Source of the DNA: Cafeteria roenbergensis
Lineage: Eukaryota > Sar > Bigyra > Bicosoecida > Cafeteriaceae
Direction: 5' to 3'
Assembly: GCA_008330645.1 (NCBI GenBank)
Contig: VLTN01000014.1
Coordinates: 186,001 to 250,000, forward strand
DNA: 64,000 nt
Below the pieces are notes generated by a model. That model ran no database searches. It had not been told where the DNA came from and was given only the letters and a program-made list of their open reading frames with translations. This document shows positions 18,431 through 30,600 of the stretch, piece by piece. Position numbers and translations under genes: made by a program. Positions within the stretch are counted from its first letter, which is position 1. Each line of letters begins with the position of its first letter.

Positions 18431-19636
18431 ATGGCGTCTGCCTCTTCTGCTGCTGCTGCGCCTGCGTCCGAGGACCGCATCGGACTCCCGCCCCGTCTGC
18501 GGCGCGCTGAGACGGTGCTCCGGATGCGTACCGACCGCATCGTGCTGGTTCTGGAGCACTCGACAGACTTCCAGAACATTGCGGCCTGCGTTCGCACCGC
18601 CGAGAGCTTTGGCATTCAGACCGTGTACGTCGTGCAGTCGGCAACCATGCGCAAGGACCACGCGCTGTCGTCCCAGCGGGATGAGGGCGATATCCGCGCA
18701 GTGCTGCGAGCGGCTGCCGGCGAGGACGATTCCCCGAGCACCCCCGTGGTGAGCACCGGGGACGCCGATGAGGCCGCGGAGCCGTCGGCGCTGGGCGTGA
18801 AGCTCTCCGCCTCCAAGGCCGCGCATGCGTGGGTCGACCTGAAGCCCATGGGGTCCATCGCCGAGTGCGTCGAGGCCCTCCGCGCGGACGGGCGCACCAT
18901 CTGGGCCACGGACCTCACGCCAGGGGCGCAGCTTCTGGCCACGCCCGGAGAGGCCGCTGTCCTTCGTGGCATGGGCCTCTACGGCAACTCCGGCCCCGTC
19001 GAGGGGGAGGCGGCCACTGCGCCGGGGCCCGCCCCAGCCGGAATGACCTGCCTGCCGCGCAAGCTGGCCATCGTCATGGGCCGGGAGACGGACGGCATCT
19101 CCCCCGCCTTCCGCGCCGCTGCCGACAGCGTCGTCTTTCTGCCCATGTACGGCTTCGCCGAGTCCTTCAACCTCTCCGTGGCAACCGCGCTGGTGCTGCA
19201 GCGCCTCCTTGAGATCTGCCCGGAGGCCCACGGCGAGATGTCCCTCGAGCGCCGGGCAGGGCTCCGCCGCGACTGGTTTGAGAGACTTCTCCGCTCCACG
19301 TCGCTCCGCGGCGATCACGAGCGTTTCATCAGCATGGCAGGGGCCGACGACGCTGCCCGCGGAGACAAGGCGACCGCCGGCGACGGCTTGCTGATGACCG
19401 ACCTGCGGCGCGGCAACAAGCGTGCCATGTGGAACAAGAAAATGAAGCGGAGGCTCGGCGCCGTGGACGAGCAAATGGGCCGCTTCGACGTCGAGGCGGC
19501 CGTGACGGCGTCCAAGAGGGGCCGGATGGAGGCCCAGCGGGACGTGGGCGACGCGGCCGCGACGGCCGCCGCAACGCCGGCCGCCGCTGCGGCTGCCGCC
19601 GCCGGGGAGGAGGCCGCCGAGCAGCCGACCGCCTGA
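18431..19636 (+). CDS. TrmH/SpoU-family RNA 2'-O-ribose methyltransferase
   Basis: Single exon, 401 aa from MASASSAAAAPASEDR; upstream in-frame codons have no domain. SPOUT (trefoil-knot) motifs are clear: motif 1 NIAACVRTAESFGIQTVYVV (about 49-68), motif 2 LAIVMGRETDGISPAF (about 211-226) and motif 3 VFLPMYGFAESFNLSVATAL (about 236-255). The motif 3 form with PM-x-G-x-x-x-S-x-N is that of TrmH, which uses S-adenosylmethionine to methylate the ribose of G18 in tRNA. The motif 1 Asn and Arg needed by the family are present. Odd points: an insertion of roughly 100 residues between motifs 1 and 2 compared with bacterial TrmH (about 230 aa in total), and a lysine/arginine-rich then Ala-rich C-terminal tail. 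tRNA is the likely target; rRNA is possible. It lies divergent to the Cache gene. Confidence 0.88.
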   Translation: MASASSAAAAPASEDRIGLPPRLRRAETVLRMRTDRIVLVLEHSTDFQNIAACVRTAESFGIQTVYVVQSATMRKDHALSSQRDEGDIRAVLRAAAGEDDSPSTPVVSTGDADEAAEPSALGVKLSASKAAHAWVDLKPMGSIAECVEALRADGRTIWATDLTPGAQLLATPGEAAVLRGMGLYGNSGPVEGEAATAPGPAPAGMTCLPRKLAIVMGRETDGISPAFRAAADSVVFLPMYGFAESFNLSVATALVLQRLLEICPEAHGEMSLERRAGLRRDWFERLLRSTSLRGDHERFISMAGADDAARGDKATAGDGLLMTDLRRGNKRAMWNKKMKRRLGAVDEQMGRFDVEAAVTASKRGRMEAQRDVGDAAATAAATPAAAAAAAAGEEAAEQPTA

Positions 19637-19872
19637 GCTGCACTGCGACCCTGTCTTCGTTCCCCCGTTCCCCTCGCCCCGCTAGCTTGGAGGACTGCGT
19701 TGGATGGTGAGTGTGTTTGCAGAGGAAGCGGTCCGATGCTCCCAACGTGCAGCGGACTCACGCTCGAGTGCGCAGGCTTGCACAGAGACTTTCCGATGCG
19801 GCGCGAGCACACGTGTTGCGCACACAGCAGGCGCGCAGTCGCGCGAGCGCTGGAGCCTTGCGCGCCCGAGAG

Positions 19873-21877
19873 TCACAGCGACTTGGCTCCCCACGCGGCT
19901 GCCAGCTCCGCCGTGGCGCTGCGCTTTGGTGGGGGGGCATCGCTCCGGCGAGCGGCGCCCGCCTCCTGCACGGTCGTCTCTGCCGCCCTGGCCACTCGGT
20001 CGGCAAGCTCCTCCTTGACGTCCCGAAGCGTGGCCTCGTCAGCGTCCAGCCGCAGTGCGCGGGCCACCGCGGCAAGGTTGCGTGGCCCCATCCTCGCAGC
20101 AATTCCCCCGATGCTTGCTGCCAGCGAGGGCAGCAGTCCGCCGAAGATGTTGCTCTCCGAGCGGTGCGCTGCGGATCGCAGCAGGGCGGGGAACCGTGCT
20201 GCTGCCACTGCCATTGCGCCGCCCACGGCGTCCCGAACGCGCCGGGAGAGCCGCGGGTGGGGAACCAGCGACCGCTTGCGGAAGGAGTGAAACCGCAGCG
20301 TGCCGGTCCGGTCTAGGCCGGGGCGGCCTGGCGCGGCGACGCCGATGGGCCCAGACACGTGCACCAGGATTCGGATGGCGGCCAGATGACTGTCCACTCG
20401 CCGCTGGAACGAGTGCGCGCCTGGAGGCAGCTCCAGTTCCCGAGGTCCTTCAGAGCTGAAGGAGGCAACAGCGGCTTCTGCCGTGGAGGGTGCCGCAGGC
20501 GACACGGAAACCGGCTCCAGCTCAACGATGGGCGCCTCAAACGCGTCCGGGTCCGCCTGCTTCACAGGAGCCGATGGCCCTGCCGGCCCAAGCCCCCAGG
20601 GCGCCCAAGACCCTGCGCGGATTGTTCGGGCGATGCAGCACTCGGCAGCGGCGCCTCGGAGCGGAGCGCCGTTCACCGCACGGAAGAGCGACGTCCTGAC
20701 CCTTGGCCCCACGGACGAGGCTCTGGCGGGCGGGTCGGCCGCCAGTCGGTGGCCAGCCGGCACGCCGGCCTGCCGGGTGACGAACTGCAGCACCACGGCT
20801 GCGTGGACCCTGACGGCGCCCGCTGCCGAGGCATCGACAGGCACGGCCGGGCTGAGCGACAGCGGGCCCGAGGCCGTGTGCGCGGGCGCTGAAGCGGGTG
20901 GAGCAATTCCGCCGGCTGCCGCGGGAGCGGAGGCGATTACTGCAGCCCGCGAGGAGCAAACTTCGATGTCCGATACCCGCAGTGCCTGTGCGACGGCCGC
21001 CACGTCCAGCGGCATGCAGCCGTCGGAGGCATCGAGGCCAGTGGTCCGGTCCAACCGACTGGCGAACAGCAGCTCCCCTGCCTCGTCGAACACTTGCACT
21101 TCCGTGACGTGGCTCCTTGCAACCAGGGCTCGCGCCGCGCAATACCTGGAGACCAGCAGGATAAGCCCAGAGAGGCCTCTTGTGGGAAGGAGGACGGACA
21201 CCACAGTCCGGCTCGAAGCACCGATGCTGGCGGCGGAGCTCGAAGACGTCACGCTCAGCGACACTCCCGTCGCGGCACCTTCCGGGCGGGAGGCAACCAC
21301 GCGGAGGCGGACCGCAGACCCCCCATTCTGGGCAACAGATGCCACTAGCAGCTCTCCAAACGCCCCACACGTGCGTGGAGACGGCGGTGGGCGCCGGGAA
21401 GGCTCGGTCCCTCCGCTGCCCATGAGCGAGAACAGAACCACCCCCTTCAGGCCAACGCCATAGGTACCGATTCGGTTCCCTACGTCCCTCTTGGACGAGA
21501 GGAACACGCTGCTCGACAGGCTGGCAGCCTCTTCGACGGCCATGCCTCGCCCGGTGTCAGTGACAGTCACCTGCACCGCTGACAACCCAGCCTGCCGCAC
21601 CTGGACGAGCACTCCCGAGCCGGGAACACCGTGGCACGCGTCGCTGGCATTGTCAACGAGCTCTAGAATGGCCTGGAATGTCCCCCTGTGGAGGCCGACG
21701 CAGAGCGGCGGAGCGGCGCAGTCGCATTCGCGGCCAGCTCCGCGCATACTGGCCTGGCGCCAAGGGTGTGCAAGCGCTGCGGCGCCCTCACCGATTTGCG
21801 TCAGCGGTGTCAAAGCCCAGCAGGTGCAGATGCGAGGCAAGGAACGACACTGACGCGGCATCTCCCGTCGCCGCCAT
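19873..21877 (-). CDS. Topoisomerase VI subunit B-like GHKL ATPase
   Basis: Two exons, 21877-21792 and 21685-19873, joined in phase 2; 632 aa. The GHKL ATP-binding elements are ELVDNASDAC (about 37-46, metal-binding Asn), VTDTGRGM and SSK...GTYGVGLKGVVLFSLM. The last block follows the archaeal topoisomerase VI B pattern (SSK..., then G-x-YGLG-x-K-x-x-x-LYS) better than HSP90, MORC or MutL. Further on, VSVLLP...VSRYCAARALVA...VQVFDEAGELL resembles the segment leading into the transducer domain, RTSLFRAVNGAPL the conserved R-x-x-N-x-x-PL strand, and RILVHVSG the transducer strand. In type II topoisomerase VI this subunit binds ATP and gates the A subunit; a meiotic relative (MTOPVIB/TOPOVIBL) partners SPO11. 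I see no helix-two-turns-helix domain. Which of the two roles applies cannot be read from this sequence. Confidence 0.65.
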
Positions 21878-22046
21878 TGCTGGGGCGGAACCCGAGTGGC
21901 GGACAACTGCCCGAGCACCGGCAGAGCAAGTCGAGAGATCAGAGGACTGGCTGCCTCGTCGATGTGTGGCGCGAGCGGGCAGCCAGCAAAGAGGTCGCGG
22001 GGGTACCGAGGCAAGACTTGAGATGGGGGCGGGGATGGGCGCGCGC

Positions 22047-22073
22047 GTGCGTGCGTGCGTGCGTGCGTGCGTG
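22047..22073. repeat. (GTGC)n microsatellite
   Basis: Six full GTGC units plus a partial one lie in the 282-bp divergent gap between the topoisomerase VI B-like gene and the next gene. Confidence 0.9.
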
Positions 22074-22159
22074 TCGTGGCAGCCGCGCAGGCGAATTCCG
22101 GCTGCGGCAAAGCCCGCAGAGCAGGGGTCAGGGTCAAGCGCGAGGCACTCGCTCAGACA

Positions 22160-25100
22160 ATGGCCGGATCCGGCCCGCCGGCCGAGTTCAGGGCAGCCGT
22201 CGCCGCGGCTGAGCGCAAGCTCGCAGGCGTCGACACCCTGTACCAGCGGTGAGCGCTTGCAGTGCCCGCGGGTGCCGTGATGTCGCTGTTCGATGCCCGC
22301 TGAGCATGTTCCGAGAAATCCGATGTCCGCTCGACTTTTCACGGCGCAGGGACGCCGCAAACGAGCTGTACAATGCCTGGTACGAAGTAGCGAAGCTGCA
22401 CGCAACGCGCCGTTTGGCAGGTGAGTGGCCAACGGCGACTCTTGCCGGCGTGGCGGGGCAGCGAGCGCAGGGAAAACTATCGCAGGCTGAAATTTGCCGG
22501 CCCTTGCCGCCCGTGACTTCGCCCCGAGCCCGCAGGGGGATCCGAGGCCATGCGAGAAACAACGCTCACGATGCTCCGGCGCATCGTGCGCAAGGGGACC
22601 AACTTCATGGGCCACTCGCTCGCCGACGATTTTGTGGTGCTGTGAGGCCCCCATTCGCCGCGCGCAGGCGCCCGGCGCGCCGGCGTGCTCGAGGGTTCGG
22701 GCGCACGTGCCTCGCGACCTTGGCGCATGCGCCTCCACGTTGAGCCACTCTGCGACTCGCAGGGCGATGCTCCAGCACGTCGCCAAGGTGTTGCAGCTGC
22801 TGCGAGAAAAGCCCAAATTCCTTGCGCTGTTGGCCGTCCCAGCGGCCGGCGACCCGCCCATGGCTGACTTTGGGGGCAGCCTGGAGCAGAGGCGTGCCTT
22901 TGCAGACGCGCTGCCCGCTGCCTTTCTCGAGGAGGTCATGGCAACCGCGACCGACACGACGCTCGGCACCCAGCGCCGAGCGGGCGCACTCGAGGCCGTG
23001 CGGCAGATTGCGCTGCTCGCGGCCGCCGCTGACGCGACCGAGCCCGCGGCGCTGACCGGGACGGCCCTGAGCCGGTCGGTCAGCGCGGAGGTGATCGCTT
23101 CCATCGCCATGGCTGCGGGGCCGGACATGATCCTCAGGCAGGCCTCCATGGCGGCGCTCAGGGCCGCCGCAGGGGCCGAGGCCGAAGTATACGGTGAGAG
23201 CATGCTCGCCCGTGTGCTTTCGCACGCCACGTGTGCCGTGAAGGAGCGGAGCGGGCAGGGCAACGCTGCTTGTGGCCCGCGGCGGGCAGGTCAACGGGGC
23301 TGCGGGAGCCGCGGCCGCACCGCGCGCCGCATCCCGATCAATCAGGGGACACCTCGGGGGCGCAGGCGTTGGCTCGTGCCTCGGCTGCCCTGCTTGGCGC
23401 CGGGAGCCTGACCTCCTCTTCCTCGTCCTCGTCCTAGATCTCTCCCTTGCCCGCCTCGCGTTCCCGTCACTCTGCTCGCGATGCAACCTCTCTCTGTGGT
23501 GCCGCCTCCGCAGCGCCCCGTGTCGCCAAGGCGCTGCTGTCTCGCACGTCCGACGCCACCATTCTCGTGCCCGTGTGGTCCATGGGCGCGCTCCGCTCTG
23601 GGGAGTGCGTCGACCTGGTCACGACGCGGATCCGGAAGGAATGGTCCGACGTCGCCCGTCGTGCCCGTGGCGCTGCAGCCAGCGCCGACGGCGAATCCGA
23701 CTCCTGCCTAGCAGGCGTTTCTCAGGGGGGTGGGCTCCTCGGCATCGCTGGCGGCGGTGGCACCGATGTTGGAATGGCGTACGACACTGTGGTGCTGCCT
23801 GGCTTTGCCAAGGCCGTGCTGGAGTCCCTCTTCGAGTCCCTTCTGTCGGAGCGGTCGGGAGAGGACAGCGGAGCTGGCCTCGTCGAGAGGGCGGTCCGGC
23901 CAACCTCGGCCCCAGCCATGGCATCCGGAAAGGGGGCGGCGGCCGCCAAGGAGGGCATCACGTTCGTTGCACCCAAGGACGACGCGGCCGCGGGCGGCGC
24001 AGCGGGCAAGGCAGCGCCGCCGGCCGACGGCGAGGCGGCGACGGCTGACACATCCTCGACAGCCGCGGCGGCCATGGGCGTGCTTCGCATTCTCGGCTGC
24101 ACCGACGCCCCCGCTGCCATTCTGTCCGGCGCTGTCCCTTCCCTGCGCCTGCGGGGCAAGGGCGGGCGGTCCGGGGGCCTGAGCGACTCAGCGCCAACGG
24201 CTCTGCCGCACCTCCCACCCGAAGGCCACCCGGGCCGCGCCGCGGCCGTGGCCGAGCTGCTAGACTCCATCGACATGTCGGAGGCGCCCGAGCGGTCGGG
24301 AGCGTGGCTCGACCTGGCCAGGTAAGCAGGCTGCGCCGCACGCTGGGTGCGCCAGGCTGGGCCAGCATGGCCGGGACCGCCCCTGCTGCCGCCCCGCCTC
24401 TCATCCTCGTCCCAGACGCCGCCCCTGTGCTCGAGTGACGCTTGCCGCGTCGGCGCTGCTCACTGTCCCGATGACTCCCCGCAGGCTTGTCCTGGAGCTG
24501 CGGCCGAACGACAGGGCTCTTCTTTCGTTGCTGCTGCTCTACCCGACGCACGACTCGCTGGAGCTCGTGACGTCGTCGGCAGGGTCCTTCTCCCCCACCA
24601 CGTGGGCGGAGGTCCTGCTGCCCTGGGCCTCTTCCCGGCTGGCATCGATGCCCGCAGCCGTGTCCGGCGCCCCCCACGACCAGGCTGTGGTTGACGCGGT
24701 GCGCGAGTGGCTGCGCTGCATCTTTGAGATTGGCGCGTTTTCGCAGGGCATTGCCATCCCTCCCAGCAGTGTCGGAAGAGAGTTCTTCCGCGTTTGCCTG
24801 CTGGCCATATCGAGAGGCTACGCCGAGACGCAGCGGTTCCCAGAGGCTGCCGCAAGCGTGGTCTCGGCCTATGTGACAGCGGGCCAGGAGGAGGCGCTGG
24901 ACTGGATGGGCGACGCCGTCGCACCCGGCATTGCCCGAACCACAGCAGCAGTGAGAGCGACGACGGAGTTGCTGCGGACGCTGCTGGGGGCCGACGCCAA
25001 CGAGGTGCTCGGCGACCACCCGGCCGCCCGCATCGGAGCTGCAGACAAGCAGGACGTTGCGGCCCGGCTTGTGGCCTCCGCCTCCGCTTGCCTCTCGCCT

Positions 25101-27407
25101 GGCGCGCTGGCCCTGTGGCACGCCCTCGGCGACGGGCCCGAGCGGCACCTCTCCACGCGCCCCGCTATGGTGGCCGTCTACGCGTCTGCAGTCCACGCCG
25201 AGCTGGACAAGGTGGTGGCTCGCATGCAGGGCCACGCGGAGTTCGCCGAGGCGCTGCTTCGGCCGGCCGACGTCCTTCACGAGGCGAACATCCTGAGCAA
25301 CGCGGAGGGAAGGATCGCCGGCTTCACGGCCCAAGCTGCCCGGTGGACGGCGCCCGGTGGGGCGGCCGCAGGCGCTGCGGCGGGCGCCGAGGCGCTGGCC
25401 GCTCTGGCAGGGGCCACGACGCGCGATGCTGCCGCTGCCGCCACGGCAGCCGCCGAGGAGGAGGTGAGCCGCCTGAGCGAAGGAGGGGGCGTGGGCCTGA
25501 CGCCGTTCGACCCCGCCGCGGCCTCCTTTGCGGTGCTGCCCGTGGACCCGGCACGGCGCAAGGTGGTCGAGATCGTGGACGCCACCCGCGCGGTGGCCTC
25601 CTCGGCTCCGGCAGCCGCCGCTGCGCCCCTCTTCTCCGCCCTGCTCAAGGCAGTGGCTCTGCTCCCCCCAGACCTGGAGGGGTCGCACAGGGCCGACGCG
25701 GAGGCCGCCAAGCTCATCAGCTCCATCGCTCAGGCGCAGGCTGCCGCCCACGAGGCGGCCACCCGCAAGGGCCTCCGGCCCCGCCCGCCGCTGCCGCCCG
25801 CAGTGGTCGAGGAGGCGCTGACCTCCCTGGGCCCGCAGGCCCGCTGCGCCCTGGCCGCCCTCTTTCCCGCCACCTGCCTCATTGACGAGGACACGCTGGT
25901 CCGCGTGACCGCGCTGCAGAGCTTTGCGGCGGCGACCTCAACCCCAGTGGGCGCATCGCTCGCCACGGGCCGAGCCATTGTCGTGGCTCTGCTTGTCGCC
26001 ATGCCCAACGACGACCCGGCGCCCGACAGCGCCCTGATGGAGCTGCTGGGGCTGCCCCGCCCGCCGCCGGTGCGGACGGCGGACGGCAAGCCTCTCGAGG
26101 CCCGCTTCGCCCGATTCGCCAAGGGCTTCTCCAGGCCGACAAGGGAGGTGCTCGACGGCAGCTCGGGCTCCATGACGGACGTGCAGCTGGCCGGAGCTGG
26201 CGCGCTGGCGGCAGTGGCCGTGGCCGTCGCCCGGGTGGCCACGGGCGAGGGGTCAGGCACCCACGCCTGGTCGCTGGAGGCCGCGGCCGGTGTGGCAGCT
26301 GCCTGCCTGAGCCGCCTGCTTCTGGCCGCCGCAGATACGGCGCTCAACGACGCGGCCAGTGCCCCCAGCCCCACCGTGGTGGCGTCGCTGGGAACGATTG
26401 CACGCCTCCTGCCAGCCGCCGTGATGGACGCCATGGTCGCCTTGCCGTCGGCCCGCGCCCTGCTCGGGGACCTGAGGCGGGCGTCGCCCCACTGGGCAGC
26501 GGCCATTGCGGGTTTGGTGGACAGGGGCGTGCTCATCCCGCGCGTGGTCGGTGCCGGCTACGCCAAGCGCTCGTCGTCCAGCAGCGCGCCCGGTGGGGTC
26601 GTGGCCTCGGACCCCATGGTCTCGGACCTGGCGGGCCGGGGCGCCGCGTCCTCCGGACTGCCGATGCGCTGGGGGTCCCGGCGGCGCGCCGGGACCGGGT
26701 CAGACGAGGACCTGTGCGAGTTCGAGCTGGCTCCTGCCGCCACGCAGTCGGCCGAGGGCGTGGCTGAGCGGGCCATGGCTGCTGCGGGCAACCCCGCGTA
26801 CGCCTCTGTCCTCGAGCGGTTTCGCGCAGAGGCCGAGACGGCAGGCAGAGCGGCCGCGGCGCAGGACGCATCCGTCGACGCTGCCATCGTCACGCCGCTG
26901 CCGTCCGCCCCGCCTGCGCTGGATTGGGCGGGGCCGGACGCCGCCTGCGCTGCCCGTGGGGCCGCAAGCGACGACGTGGACTTGCTTGGCCTCGCGGACG
27001 ACGCCGCGCAGGGTGTCCGCGCCTCGGCAGTGGGGGCTGGCGCGGGGCCCGAGTGGACTTCCGCGGCTGGCGGCGCCAGGCGGGCAGCTGCTGCATCCAC
27101 GGCTGCCGCTTCAGCCACAGCTGCTGCAGCCGACAGCCGCACCGGCAGAGAGGACTCTTGGCAGGCTCTGCGGTCCATGCGAGCAGCGAAGCTCGCGAAG
27201 CGGCCCGCTGCAGCGGCGAGTGCCACCGGCGAAGCGGCCCGCGCGCCCCCGCCAGTCGGGGCTGGCGTGGAGCCGTCAGCGCAGCTGTCCGAGCTCATGT
27301 TCCTCTTGCCTGCCGCGCCGGTCGCGCCTGCAGCCCCTGTGGCCAGCCAGGCAGCGAGGGCCGCGGTTGATGCGGCGGCAGATGAGTCGATGATGATGGC
27401 GTTTTGA
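22160..27407 (+). CDS. Large predicted helical protein, unrecognised (1,475 aa)
   Basis: I do not recognise this protein. Six exons: 22160-22248, 22350-22420, 22536-22641, 22763-23193, 23514-24321 and 24485-27407. All five joins keep phase, and the joined reading is smooth across each (for example ...DDFVVL-AMLQHVAKVL... and ...WLDLAR-LVLELRP...). Donors are GTGAG, except the last, which is GTAAGC. The N-terminal 100 residues have mixed hydrophobic/charged helices (ELYNAWYEVAKLHATRRLA, ETTLTMLRRIVRKGTNFM). The rest is Ala/Leu-rich, consistent with an ARM/HEAT-like solenoid, with Ala/Ser-rich linkers. Near the C terminus DDVDLLGLADDA resembles a clathrin-box motif (L-L-x-L with acidic residues), hinting at trafficking, but this is weak. 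The gene converges on the glycanase gene. Confidence 0.75.
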
Positions 27408-27624
27408 ACGGTCCCCAAGAGCGGGTGTGTGCCGGCGTGCGGAGCGGCTTTGGACCAATGCGCAGCCTGCCAAAGGCGCACACACTCGCGCGACCCTGCG
27501 GCCGAACATCCCGCAAGCACTGGCGGCAAGCCGCCCAGCCCTGGCCGTCTGACTCTCTCACCCTTGCTCTCTCTCTCTGCGTCCCTAGCTCGCTGCGCCC
27601 TCCTCGCTCTCGAAGGAGCGCCCG

Positions 27625-30600
27625 TCACTTGCCTTGAAGCTTGGCAACGATGCGCGGGCACGGAGCGTTGGCCTTGTTCTGCACCAGAGGGACGGCCTCC
27701 CGCATGATCTCCCGGTGCGGAGCCGTCGCCCTGGGACCCGCGCCACGGCAGTGAGGTACGTCGCAGCTGGCAGAGCCGCAACCGCTCGCGCGCATGAGGA
27801 AGAAGGCCTTGGCGCGGATGGCAGGGGGCACAGCCGCAGCGGGCGTCGCAGGGGACGGAGCGACGGCCGACGAGGCGGAAGCGGCGGATCCACGGAGCGA
27901 GCCGTGAGAAGGGCTGGCGGCATCCCCTTTGGGGGTGGGGGCTGGCGAGACCGGGCCCGTGGACGCTAGCGACTGGGCTGCTGGCGCGGCACTCGATGCG
28001 GCCGCGCCCGCTGCAGCGCTTGGCATGGGTGGCGTCCGCTGGGCGGCAGCAGGCGCCTCATCGACTCCCAGGTGCGCTGCTGGCACGGCCAGCACAGCGT
28101 CTGCGGAGCTGTGGATCGCGAAAGTGGCCGCCGCTGCGGCCCCGTCGGAGGGCAGGCAGAGCAAGCCGGTCTTGAGGGCGACGAGCGCTCCGGGGCTGCG
28201 CAGCGGCGCCAGAGGAACCCAGGGGCTGTGGGTAGACGCCAGAGTCGCGCTCATAGCGGCTGCGGGGGCGTCGCCTTGGGCGGTTCCTGCAGGCGAGCTC
28301 TCGAGCCGGAAGCCGCCCACCAGCGGCTGCAGTGCCCCCGTCGCGCCGGCGGCGCTCAGGTCCACGACTGAGCGGCTTGCGTCGGCTGAGGCCGACGTCG
28401 CACAGGCTTCAAGCTCTGCCGGCGATGTGGGCACCAATCGGGCAGCGAAGGTTGCGGTGCCTGCCCCAAAGGCGACTGGGGCGCTGCCGCCGGCCGGAGC
28501 GTCGCCCGACGCAGCTGCGGACGCAGCCGCCGCTGCTGAGGACGCCGGCGTGGAAGCAGAAGGGGGCGGCGGGGGAGACGCCGCGTCCGCGCTGCAGGGG
28601 CCGATGGGCACGGCAAGGTCGCCCTGGTGGGCTGGGCGCGGCAAGACGATGGAGCCGTCGGCGTGCGCAGGGGTCGTGATGGCGGGGGCGGAAATCACTG
28701 CGCCTGCGCTCAGCGGCGCTGGGGCAATGAGCACCACGCCCAGGGACGCGATGCTGCTGCGGAAGCGCCAGTCCTGGAACAGCCGGAGACCGTAGAGACC
28801 GGGCTCGTGAGGCACCTTGTTTGCGGGGAGGGTGACGGTGACGACTCGCTCGCCGCTTGCCAAGCTGGTCTCTGTGATGCCCACCGCTGACGCAGCGGCA
28901 GCAGGGGAGGCCGGCGTAGTGGCTGCCCCATCTTCCTGGGCAGTGCGCTGGGCCTGCAAGGCGGCCTTGGTTCCGTCGCTGCGGCCGCTGCGGCAGACGG
29001 CCAACGGCATAGCCGTGGGTGCAGCGAAGTCAGGCGCCTGGGCCAGGCGGCAGAGCCCAATCCAGGCGGACGACTTGCCTTCGAGCGCTGACGCGATGGC
29101 GGAGGCCGCGCTGGCAGCATCGACCCCACCCGGGCCGGTGGAAGCCGCGGCAGCGGCAGGCGGGGCAGCGGCCGGCGACGCCAGAAGCAGCTGCGCGACG
29201 AACGGGTGCGCGCTCGGCTGCACGGCCGGCGCGACGACCGACAAGCCAGCAGCCGCTGTGCCGTCAGCCAGGGTCACGGCAGAGCGGCGGTAGCCAAGAG
29301 CGAGGGCGAGCCCCGCGGCGTCGCCCGACAGCGAGAGGTCTGGCGTGCCCGTGGCGGACAGGGCCTCCCGGAGCCCCCCCGCCTCCCACAGGTCCGTCGA
29401 CACGCCAGCTTCAACCAGCGACGCCGTCGGCTGCAGCGCTGGCCGCCGCAGCGCGAAAACGGGACCGCTGCCCCCAGAGGCAACCACGCCTCCTGAGGGC
29501 GTGCACGCGATGTGCGCGGCCGAGCCAACGGGCAGCGGCAGCACGGCCAGGGGTCTTGCGGAGCAAGCCGCACCCGCGCCCTCGGCGGTGGCCGCGCTGG
29601 CAGCGGTGAGCGGCACGCTCGATGCGAAGTAGGCTCTCATGCTGCTGGCCGTGCCGTGGAACACGGACAGAAGCGGAGGCGCTTCGCTGCTGCGTGTGCA
29701 GAGCAGCACAGCCCCGCTGGGGTGCACGGCCATCGAGCAGAGCAAGGGGGCGCCTGCCCCTGCTGCAGGGGCAGCGTCCCGCCACTGTCCGGCCGGGAGC
29801 GCCAGCCAGCCGCCCCGGGCGCGGCCGGCAACAGCAGGCCCCTCCTTGGTGCGTCCGGCGACCGCCTGCTGCATCGCCCACACCAGACCGTCCGACGTTG
29901 CCGCAAGCACCATGATGCCGGCAGAGCTGGTCGGGGTGGGGTCAGAGGCCAGCGCAAGGATCTCCGAGCCCTCAGGCGGGAAGGGCGCCCCCTCGGCCAG
30001 AGCGGAGGCAGCCAAGCCTGCAGCGGCAGCGAGGGAGGCAGACCGCGGCCCCGCCATCACCGTCGACGTGGTGGGTTTGAACGTCGGCTCGGCTGGCGAA
30101 GCTCCAGCAGCAGCGGCATCCTCAGAAGCAGCAGCCTGGGTGGCCCCGGGCTTGGAGAGCTTCGCCACCGGCGCCCAGACGCAGCTCTTGCCGTCCTCCG
30201 CGGCCGCGAGCACGAGCTCCGAGTTGGCGATCGCCGTCGCGCAGCGGACCGCCATGCCGGGCGCCGAAGCAGCGTCGGTCCACCCGACGGCATCGTCCGC
30301 CTCCGCGAAGCCCGACGGCTCCCCGCCCCTGCCCTGCCAGGACGCCAAGGCCGCTGCTGCTGGGCCCGTGAGCGGCGCCGACCCAGCCCCCTCGCCGGCA
30401 TCCGCGCCCGCGTCCTGCCCAAGCTCGCGCCGAGAGGCGCGCCATGCCAGAGACCCGCTGATGCGGCCGTGCTGCTCCCCCGCCTTGAGGCTGCGCCCCT
30501 CCGTGCTGGCGCAAACCTCCAGCTCGCAGGCCTCGGCGTGCCCGCGCCGGGCGATGTAGTCAGCTCTGGGCGTCATTACAGGGGGCAGCCTCGCAGTCTT

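Noticed and set aside
19873-21877. MORC, HSP90 or MutL identity for the GHKL ATPase
   Set aside because: The ATP-lid block GTYGVGLKGVVLFSLM and the later RTSLFRAVNGAPL and RILVHVSG strands fit topoisomerase VI B better. The MORC G-N-G-F-K-S-G and HSP90 G-V-G-F-Y-S patterns are absent.
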